From Brachypodium distachyon (Eukaryota; Streptophyta; Magnoliopsida; Poales; Poaceae): a stretch of 64,000 bases of DNA. The notes beneath the pieces were generated by a model. The model saw only the letters and a program-made list of their open reading frames with translations, was not told the origin of the DNA and made no database searches. The stretch covers positions 57,315,237 through 57,379,236 of the forward strand of contig NC_016133.3 in assembly GCF_000005505.3 (NCBI RefSeq), read 5' to 3'. Of the stretch, positions 55,451 through 64,000 are shown piece by piece (position 1 is the first letter of the stretch; the number at the start of each line of letters is the position of its first letter). The position numbers and the translations under genes are program-made.

Positions 55451-57756
55451 CTACAACTCACTCTGATCAACTAGCTTAAGCCCCCAGCTCATATCTTCAC
55501 AATGTCTTACATGCGGAACAATTTTTCCCGTATCAGCTCCCCTCTTAGCTTTGCAATCATAGAAAGGTGGAGCATGAAAGCACGGTTCCATGGACAAAAC
55601 TTGACGGCAAGGTGGATCAGGGGCAGTGTGGTTTTCAGGCTTGAACAGAAGCCATGGCTTCAAACCACTGAGACCCTGGGCAACATACCCAAAAGTTGAC
55701 CATGCACTAGTGACCATAACATCAGATAAGCTCAACAGATAAATCTCTGCCCACGCTTTCATGTTATGCATTTTTCTGTCTGACTTCTGATGTTCCTCAT
55801 GACTTGGCTGGTGGAAGCTAATTACCTCACCATTCGTGGTTGGATGTTCCCAGTACATGTTTCTGAATTTTTCATAGTATCCTGAGTTTAAAGAAGTAAT
55901 TAGAACAACTTTCAGTCTGGCATTCCTTTGTGAGACAATTGGCTGTTGAGTATGAACCTCTGGCAACAGGTGTTCCTTCAGCGTGCATGCAAGGACCTGA
56001 TCAAGGACATGCTGAAATGGTCCGGTTTCAGTATCAAAGACTCTGATTTGGATACCCAACTTTTCATCAGCTCTAGCAAGATAAGAATCATAGTATCTTG
56101 TAATCATGCCCCAGACGACATTGCTAGGGTGAAACAAGTAACGTCCCAAGTGATGGAAAACAACATCTTTCTGAGGAAAAAGCCTTGTGAGTTCCTCTTG
56201 GTATGCTGGGATCAGGAAAAGTGAAGGTACAAAATAATTGTCTGATTTAAGGAACAGCCATGGGATTGTTTGAAGATATTGCTGATTGTCTTCACAGAAA
56301 AAAAGCTTATCATGATGGCCATAGTCATGAGCCAAATGAAGATAGAGAAAAGCAGGGTTAGAATGAATAGCTTTATTTTTTAGCATCTTTCCATAACTAT
56401 CAGGAGAATCAATACTGAAGTTTTTGAACTGCTTCATAGGGAAATCTGACGGTAAGAGCCATGAAGTTCCAAGAAATGGTTCACATAAAAGATCCGCAGT
56501 GCCATTATCTCCATCAACAAGTAAGACTCTGTTTGTAAGGATGGCATAGAGAAATGCCGAGGCAATTGTTAAGATCCTGTTCCCCAGTCCACTGTATGCT
56601 ATCCATACCAAATAGTTGCAGCCCATAACCTTAACAGCCTGACCAGAGTTAAGCTGCTCAACGGCTTCCTTGTATAGTTCAGTATGTGGACCACACTTTT
56701 TCTGCAGAGCCTCATGTTCCCGTAATCTTTCCAGAAGGTAGGCAGAAGGAAAGTGGGAAGATGTTTTACGATACAATACTGATTGGTATCTACTTAGGCA
56801 AGATTCTTCATCAAAACCAGGAACCAACAAGCCACCAAGTAGTTTGTCCTTGACAACTTCCGCAGATCCTGTAGTGCCATCTTAACAACAGAAAAATATA
56901 TTGTATCAGTATACCAGTACATACATGAGTTAACTACAGAAGTCAAATAAAAATCCTTGTCAACATGATCTGAAGTCCAAATTCGATCCACACACCGAGA
57001 AACAAAAACGACAATCGTAATGCACCTTCAGTTAATGCTGTAAGTTTTTCAGGTTTTTTTTTCCATTGCACCTAAACCACATATTGCAGTGTCGTTGGTC
57101 CCTCAATTCATAGCTTTTCTTCTTATGCAAGTAGGGTCCGCTTTAATCAGAACCTAGCAGTCTCTGTTTCGAAAGAAAAAAAAACAGAAGAGCCTAGCAG
57201 CTTGCAAGTTGCAAAATTTCAAAGTCCAAAAGCTAAAAATGCTACGGCAGAAATGCAGTGGCATGAGCGAACAAGCCATGGAGCCCAGACATTAAAGGCG
57301 TTACCCATGCCATCCCAGAAACGCAACGCCGACATTGATAGATTCCAGTACTAGTGTAGTAGTACTCAGGGAATTCAGAACTGACACAAAAACGGTGGTC
57401 CAGGAGACCAGGAGCAACGAAAGACAGAAACGGGAACAGACGATCGAGCGCAGAGTATCCGATCGTTTGTCTTACGTACCATCATCTCGAGGACGACGAA
57501 GAAGGCGCAGATCATCGGCGTCAGAGAGCCCGGAGGAGGAGTCGGCGTCGTCGAGGAACCCACGGCCCCTCCGCGCCGCGGAGCACCCCGCGAGCAGGAG
57601 GAGGAGGAGGACGCACGCGACGACCGCCGCCGCCGTCGTCGTCTCCGCCCCTGCGGCGGCCTTCCTCCCGCGCGGCGATGCCGCCGCCGCCAACGACGAC
57701 CCGAGCGCTCCCCCGTCTTCCTGCGGCGAGCGGCGGATCCGCTCCTTGAGGTCCAT
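55451..57756 (-). CDS. GT37 galactoside alpha-1,2-fucosyltransferase, copy A
   Basis: Golgi type-II membrane enzyme that transfers fucose from GDP-fucose to galactose on xyloglucan or arabinogalactan proteins. Two exons on the minus strand, 57756-57480 and 56880-55451, give 568 residues. The short N-terminal cytosolic tail is followed by a membrane anchor (AAAVVACVLLLLLLAGC, about residues 43-60) and a stem rich in S, D and R. The catalytic domain starts near GLLVPGFDEESCLSRYQS. GT37 motifs are present: SGLGNRILTIASAFLYAI, then LGIQIRVFDTETGPFQH, then VTSAWSTFGYVAQGLSG. Conserved Cys residues occur near LQKKCGP, GCNYLVW and LLCEPF. It is the downstream, same-strand duplicate of copy B. Donor specificity is family-level; acceptor is unknown. 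Confidence 0.9.
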
Positions 57757-58423
57757 GGCGGATGCGGGGATGTGAATATGTGGCGTGGGCGCCCGAGTCT
57801 CACCCAGGGTTTTTCTGCTGCGTCCGCCTTCCTCCGCGCCGCCTGGCGCTGGGGCGCACGCAGCGCAGCGGAACAAAGCGGCAGGGGTCAAAAGTGTGGC
57901 ACTCGTCGCGTCGTGGCTCGACGGGGATTAATAATGTAGGGGCAGGGCTTCAGATGGTAAAAGAAAGAAAAAAAGGAAGGAGGCGGTGTCGTCGGTGCGG
58001 CGATGTCGGTGGAATTACTGGGGCTCCTGGGCCTGGCGGCGTGGAAACAGCGGAAGGCATTCGCTTTCTTCCTTTTTTGCGGCACGGTATCCTGGCTTCT
58101 GGCGGGATGATGCCGTGCGACCGTGCCTGCCGGGGTTCCCTGTGCGGGGCACCGGAATCCGGAAGGCGCGCGCGGCTCGCCGGGTTTGGCGTGTCGCTGA
58201 GTTGAGCGTGCCGGATGATGCGGCTGTGCCGCGGTGGTGGGTTTGGTTCGCTTTGGGGTGGCACCGACGCTCGGGACGTGCCACGGGGAGCTGTTGGAGG
58301 CGGAAATACAAAATGCGAAAAGAGGACTCCAGACTTTCATGCATCTTTTTAATTTTTTATGCTCGAAATTGGAGTAGTTGATGTCACAAATTTGGAGTAA
58401 TTATGTAAACGCCAATTATATGC

Positions 58424-58547
58424 TAATTCCTCCGATTTTAAATTGTTGTCAAAATATTACATGTATCTAGGCGTTTTTTAAGAATAGATAAATTCATATT
58501 AGGGCAAATTTAAATCAAGAATTTAGGATCAGACGAGAAAGTGAGTA
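58424..58547. mobile_element. Stowaway-type MITE
   Basis: TAATTCCTCCGATTTTAAAT at the left, GGATCAGACGAGAAAGTGAGTA at the right (partly inverted); about 124 bases, with the internal ACATGTATCTAG...AATAGATAAATTC typical of this family. Confidence 0.6.
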
Positions 58548-59143
58548 TTTTTTTTATCCTAAATTATTGTTGTTGTTTTAGTTCAAATTTGAACTACTAC
58601 TTGATTTAGGTCGCAAAGTCCATGCTTATCATGTATCATCCATGTCGATGTTGGTTATCTTTATGAAACTGAATGGTTACTGCTAAACGAACTGAAATCG
58701 ATCCGGTGGAGTGTATAGAATGCACCGTACATGCCAGCCTCGAGGTAGACCACGCTGACCAACTTGAGTTGTTTACTGTCATGTTCTTCTCGGGAGATAG
58801 GATGCATGCGGAAAAAGTCCCAAATAATGAAGTTTACTAAAAGTGTGAACAGCAAGCAAGACCAAGCCCACACGCTCGGACCGATATGTAAATTGTCATC
58901 CCAAACGCTGGGTGCACAACATGACAGGATCACAGGAATAGCGGTAGATCAAGTATATTTTGCTCGAAGATTTGACAGGTAAACTACACGGGGAGCTTTT
59001 TTCATTAGTGGATTCGTACTGATCTTTTCGATTACGGGTAGCTGTACTGCTTCATCTTTCTTGAATGGTGTGCGGCGAAATTAAAGCCTACCGATCTACA
59101 GAAAACTGCAAGGGAAGATCTTTTCGTTCCAAACTGCAAAATA

Positions 59144-59251
59144 TATTCCCTCCGTTCAACAAAAAATGTCTCAAGTTTGCCGAAATTTAGATGTATCTAA
59201 ACGTGTCTTAATGTATAGATGCATTCAAATTTAATTGGAAGGAGGGTGTAA
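59144..59251. mobile_element. Stowaway-type MITE
   Basis: TATTCCCTCCGTTCAACAAA at the left and, inverted at the right, TACACCCTCCTTCCAATTAA; about 108 bases with TA at both borders. Confidence 0.7.
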
Positions 59252-60188
59252 CACACGACATGTGCAAAAAATATTGGCCCAATGAAAACATGGATCAAAT
59301 GCACCAAGGAAATTAAATAACACCGTGGATCAATTTTTTTTCTGTAAAATATAAGTCTAACCTACTTCATCAGCAAACTCATGTTTGAAAACTAGCAAAC
59401 GTGGCACGATCTTAGCAGATTGTATTTTAGACGTGCTTGTTACAAAACCACATACAGATAGCAGGAAAAACAAAAATTGTGCGTGCCTTGCCCATCGGAG
59501 CTCTTCGTGCCTTCGTAGTTCTCAGACAAGACGAAGGTGAGGGAAAGCCGGAAAGGTCGTCACGACTCACGAGAGGATTTGTGCCTGCCGTGGCGTCAAA
59601 ACTCAGAACCCGGCCAGAAACTCGCAAGAAAACACGGACATCGATGTTGGCTACTCCAGGTATAAGAGATGCCTCCAGGTATCACATTGACCAACTGGAG
59701 TTGTTTAGTGCCATGGTTAGTCAAGTTTACTGAAAGTGTAAACAGCAAGCAAAGCAAGACCAAACCAAATGGTCGCAGGTAAAAAAAAAGTAAATTTACC
59801 GTCAACAGCGCTTGAACCGTTATTTTGGATGAAGCGAGACAATTAGACACAAAACGTGTGGTTTTGCGGACAATAGCAAAAGTAGGAGCTCGATGAAAAG
59901 AATGTCTCAAAACGTGTAGTCTGTGAAATTTACTCCACAAAGAAAGGCTGTCGCAGGTCAACTGCACAGGAATTTGTCCGTTGCAAAACTGGAAATACTC
60001 CGGGAGTTATAATGATCAGAAAGGTAGTAATTCTTTCCCCCTATGTATGGCCTGTCTTTACACTATCTACAGTTGGATCAAATGCACCAAGGAAAATAAA
60101 ATACACTGTGGAACATTTCTTTCTGTAAAAAAAATAAGTCTACCCTACTTTATCAGCAAATAAATGTGTCAAAGAAAAACAATTACAG

Positions 60189-63100
60189 TTACAGCTGGGT
60201 TTGGTTTACAATCTTCAGCCCCCAGCTGACATCCTCGCAGCGCCTTACGTAAGGCACCACCTTGCCCAGGTCCACGTTGTCCCTCTTCGCCTTGCAGTCA
60301 TAGAAGGGAGCATTGTGGAAGCATGGTTCAATGGACATGCCGCGGCCACAAGCCGGATCCGGCGCGACATGGTTCGTGGACCTGAACAGGATCCACGGTG
60401 TTTTGCCGGCGAGGCCCTGAGCGGCATAGCCAAAAGTGGAGAAGCCGCTGGTGATCAGCACATCGGTCATGCTCAGCAGGTAGATCTCCGCCAGCGCCTT
60501 CATGTTGTGCTTCTTGTTCTTCGACTTCTGGTACTCCTCGTGGCTCGGCTGGTATACTTTCACGGTGGTGCCGTCGACTGTCTGGTGCTCGGAGTACCTT
60601 TTCCGGATTTGATCGCTGTACCACGAGCTCAAAGATGTAGTAAGCACGGCGATTGTTTGGTTCTTACCAGCTGTTACCGCTGCTGCTTCAGCAGTTGCAC
60701 CGATTTCTGGCAGCAGCTTTTCATTCTGAGCACATGAAAGGATCTGTTCTAAAATGTGTGGAAATGGGCCATTTCTTTGCAAGATGCCTTTTGTTTCATA
60801 TATTCTGATCTGAACTCCCACTCTTTTATCAGCTTTGGCAAGGTAGGCCTTGTAGTATGCTGTCACTGAATACCATATGTCATTTGTCGGGTGAAAAAGA
60901 TAGCGTGCCAAGTGATGGAAAACAGTGTCTTTCTCGGGAAATAGCCTGCTCAGTTCATCCTGGTAACTTGGAATAAGGAACAGCGATGGCACAAAGTACA
61001 TATCAGTTCGCATGATCAACCACGGTACACCTTTCAGGAACTGCTGGTCGTCTTCACAGTAGAAAAGCTTGTCATGGAAACCATAGTTGCCGTCGAGGTA
61101 GAGGTACACAAAGGGAGGCCTAGCGCCAACTAAAGATCGATATGTGTTGCCACCGATGACTTTTTCCCGCAGCATGTTGCCATAGCTCTCTGGACTGCTC
61201 TGAGTAAACTCATCATAGTTCAGAGGGAAATCTGAAGAAATTAACCAAGAAGTTTCTGGGAAAGGCTCGCAGAAAATGTCAGCAATCTCCTTGTACCTGT
61301 CCACCAGCAAAATCCGGTCCGTAAGGAGCGCGTAAAGGAATGCTGAAGTGATCTCGAGCATTCGGTTCCCCAACCCAGCGTGAATTATGAGGAACAGATA
61401 GTTGCAATCTGTCGTGTTGATGCTTTGACCGGAGCTCAGTTGTTTTAATGCTTTGTTGTATGATTTTGTGCCCGGACCACACTTTTTCTGCAGTGCTTCT
61501 TGTCTCCTTAACCTCTCTATGAGATATGCAGAAGGTACCCGCGCGGCATTCCTGTGATAGCGTGCAAACTGGTATCGGCTTCGACAAGATCTTTCATCAA
61601 ATCCCTCGATGAGAAGACCACCCAAAAGTTTATCATACTCAATTTGGGCAGATGGAGATAGATCATCAGCTATATCATCTTTCATATCTGAAGAAGATAA
61701 GTTGTTTTAAGTCACTGCAACAAAACAGTATAAGGAGAGGAATAAAATAGTATTTTTGGTTTGCTGCTGCATCTTGCTCCAAAAGATAGTAATGGTAAAT
61801 CACTTGAATTATTGCTTTTCTGCAGTGAGATAACCCTATTTTCCTTTACTCCCATAACCTAACAATCACTTGAATTACTTAATAGCACGGTAGAATTTCC
61901 GGACATGGAACTAAAAGCATCAGGGAGCACTGCAAGTGGGCTGTACCAAGACAGAAAGGACTAACAGAAAGAGTAATTATTCCACAAATGGCACTAAAGA
62001 AAAAAAGTTCCTAGCCACTTGAAACAATTAAGTATGTGGATCAGCATTTTGAATTGCTGGCTGGTTGCTCTTTCATTTCCTCATTAAAATTGCTTGCGAG
62101 TTGCAAGAGATCGTGCAGCCTATTTGGAGTCAATAATTCATTAGGATTGTGCAATTCAGTGGACTGTAAGATGAGAAGTAGTTCTTTGATGTCCCCACAT
62201 GCAGTGGGGGGAGGGATACAGTCTAAAATTGGCAGTTGGACAAAAACCTTTTCCAGCAAGATCTTTTCACGAGCCATGCCCCTGCACCCTTACGTGGACT
62301 TATATCAACAGGCGTGCTTATTTCAGTTAGTATCCAGAAAACTAGCAAAAGGTCAAACAGAGATTAAATACATTCTCTTGCCTTTTTAACAGATATATAG
62401 CAGATAAATAGTATATTGTGCAGTTTAAGTGTCTACTACACTCGATTTTTCTATGGTTGTTAGTCTCAACCTATGATTCTAATACCCACTGGCTAAATGT
62501 ATGCGCGTTGCTACGAAATAAAGGGTATATTACATTCATGAGTTGTTTTAAATATTTATGTGCTCATATTTTCCAATTTTATGCTAAATAAGAATTCTCT
62601 CAAAATATTTATTTGAGAAAAAAAATTACCTCAAAGGTGAGCATATGTCAAACCAACCAACTACAATCAGGAGATGGCGATACATATATGTACCACATCG
62701 AAAGTGTGGTAATCAAGTGATTGTTTATCAAACCACAGGGTTGTCTCATTAGGGTGAACAGACGATCACCAAGTAAAATCTTTATAAGTGTAAAGATAAA
62801 GAAGTAACAGAACAAATTCTATCTTATCTACCAACCACTAGAACAAATTCCATCTTACCCTCCGACCACTGAGAACAAGTTCCACCTTATCTATCGACCA
62901 CTTCTGTGTTCATCTAGAACTCTGCAAACTTTCTACCCGCTCAATAGAAAGCAGACCCGTAGTGTCAAAGACGCGCACTCATCTATCATGAGTTCTTCTA
63001 ATGGGGACCACAGATTAATTTGTGTAATCTCGATTAGATGATAACTACAACCAAGCCACGTTCCCCATGTCACTTTATTCTTGCACAGCTTCTCTCCGAT

Positions 63101-63879
63101 CTGCCGCTGTGATTGGCAGGAAGCTGATTGATGCCTTGCTGGATATATATGCATGTTCGTGACACTAAAAGCTGCTGGATGCACCTTCAGACTCTGAACA
63201 GCTAGCGGCCACAAGTGAAAACTGGAAACTCCATGCGGCAAAATTCGCCCATGTTCAAGCATCTCAGAGATTCTATATAAGGAGGTGCGCACCATCAACC
63301 GATGCAGATCGGCCGGAGGGGATTTTTAATTCTCGTTATCTACAGCAACACATCCTTGTTATCAGCGACATTAGCCAAACCAACCAACACAGGCTAAGCT
63401 TGCTTGTGCCGGCATCATTCGAGGTCACTGACTGACACGTGGGCCGCTATCCTCTCCTCGCAGTGAAATTGGAGCTCAGAACCTTCCAGTATTTAGGAAC
63501 GGAGTAAGTAACAAGTTCTCATGTTGCCTCAATAGTGTATATATATTATGAATAAACACTGTTGAGCTACTATTATCCGGCGCGGCAAGGCGCGCTTACC
63601 CATCTAGTAAATTTGATACGGCTCCAAATGAAAGGCCACCAATACACACGTACCTCGGCCGTCTCCTTCCGGCGGGGTATCGAAGATCCACACCGGCACG
63701 GGTCCCGCCTGCCACCGCTGCAGCAGCAGCAGCGCCGGCACCAGCAGGAAGCACACGCCCAGCGAGGCGCGCGCCGAGGCCAGCACAAACCCGCCGCCGC
63801 CGCGCCGCGTCTGCTTCGGCGCCGCCTCCAGCTGCTGCCGCAGCGGCACCCGCCCCTCGCCCCCGCCGTTCCTCTCCAT
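60189..63879 (-). CDS. GT37 galactoside alpha-1,2-fucosyltransferase, copy B
   Basis: Paralogue of copy A, same orientation and same two-exon plan: 63879-63654 and 61687-60189, giving 574 residues. The N terminus MERNGGGEGRVPLRQQLEAA precedes a membrane anchor ASLGVCFLLVPALLLLQRW (about residues 33-52). Catalytic-domain motifs are conserved: AGLGNRMLEITSAFLYAL, then VGVQIRIYETKGILQRNG, then ITSGFSTFGYAAQGLAGKTP. The last residues are RCEDVSWGLKIVNQTQL. It differs from copy A by two insertions (an extra VGARPPFVYLYLDGNYG-region loop and a TAEAAAVTAGKNQ insert before the STFGY block). The intron is about 2 kb against about 0.6 kb in copy A. The reading frame is intact, so both copies are probably functional; the acceptor sugars are not determinable here. 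Confidence 0.9.
61688..63653 (-). other. Long intron of fucosyltransferase B
   Basis: AT-rich intron of about 2 kb bounded by the donor GTACGTG (minus strand, at 63653) and the acceptor CTTCTTCAG (at 61688). I found no gene or complete mobile element inside; reading frames here lack domains. Confidence 0.7.
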
Positions 63880-64000
63880 GTGAGAGCTAGCTCGCAGCTC
63901 GTAGCAGCCCAGCTGCCCGCATGAGCAGCCACTCGTTGGAATCGCTAGCTCGTGGCTCTGTGCTGTGCTTTAATTTTGGGGGACAGGGACGCCGGACCGG

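Larger units (their letters stand above)
57757..60188. other. Spacer between the two tandem fucosyltransferases, with internal duplications
   Basis: Holds the copy A promoter and the copy B 3' flank. Two pairs of related segments are visible: 58755-58880 with 59688-59780 (CAACTTGAGTTGTTTACT, GTGAACAGCAAGCAAG and similar), and 59285-59395 with 60070-60170 (GGATCAAATGCACCAAGGAA, then CTGTAAAA...AATAAGTCTA). Stowaway MITEs occur at about 58424-58547 and 59144-59251. No extra gene. Confidence 0.7.

Noticed and set aside
57472..57891. Longer N terminus for fucosyltransferase A starting at 57891
   Set aside because: The codon there is TTG and the upstream residues are not conserved; the first true ATG (57756) gives a normal type-II membrane topology.
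1..64000. CRISPR arrays, bacterial operons, tRNA or rRNA genes
   Set aside because: Intron-rich plant genes throughout; none of the repeats has CRISPR-like spacing, and no cloverleaf or rRNA segment was recognised by eye.

Overview
The window is nuclear DNA of a grass, most likely a pooid (Brachypodium/wheat/barley type). Evidence: GC-rich first exons joined by AT-rich GT-AG introns, about ten Stowaway hairpins and one Tourist element, and a cereal-type secreted alpha-amylase. It holds twelve protein-coding genes that can be assembled exon by exon with consistent reading frames, about one per 5 kb. It looks like a gene-rich euchromatic block. From memory, rice chromosome 2L carries nitrite reductase, RAmy1 amylases, bZIP23 and GT37 fucosyltransferases near one another, so the block is probably colinear with it; I could not check this.

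Layout. 0-8 kb: THO-complex subunit 5 (+) converges on an OBL1-like class-3 lipase (-). 8-20 kb: transposon and gene-fragment territory. It contains an inverted-repeat DNA transposon, a cluster of dyad motifs, minus-strand exon fragments of an unidentified gene, a dead plasma-membrane H+-ATPase copy beside a receptor-kinase fragment, a 557-bp tandem duplication, a Ty1-copia RNase H remnant, a hAT-like terminus and a possible LINE. 20-27 kb: an AREB/ABF bZIP factor (+) and a DUF1685 gene (-). 27-32.6 kb: no gene found, with one intact Tourist MITE and one Stowaway. 32.6-41.7 kb: a DCL-family plastid rRNA-maturation protein, ferredoxin-nitrite reductase and a peroxisomal SCP2, all (+). 44.8-50.3 kb: alpha-amylase (+) and a single-exon ERF (+). 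53-55 kb: Lhca5 (+). 55-64 kb: two tandem GT37 fucosyltransferases (-).

The genes do not form a pathway or operon. Several act in the plastid (nitrite reductase, Lhca5, DCL), two in lipid handling (lipase, SCP2), one in wall or arabinogalactan fucosylation (the GT37 pair), one in starch mobilisation, and two are stress or hormone transcription factors.

No new molecular system is evident. The parts most worth a second look are the multi-source gene-fragment region at 11-14.9 kb, the altered gibberellin element of the amylase promoter, a nitrate-response-like element just upstream of the nitrite reductase TATA box, the repeated dyad motif at 10.6-10.8 kb, and a hairpin MITE in the bZIP gene whose arms contain ACGTGG cores.
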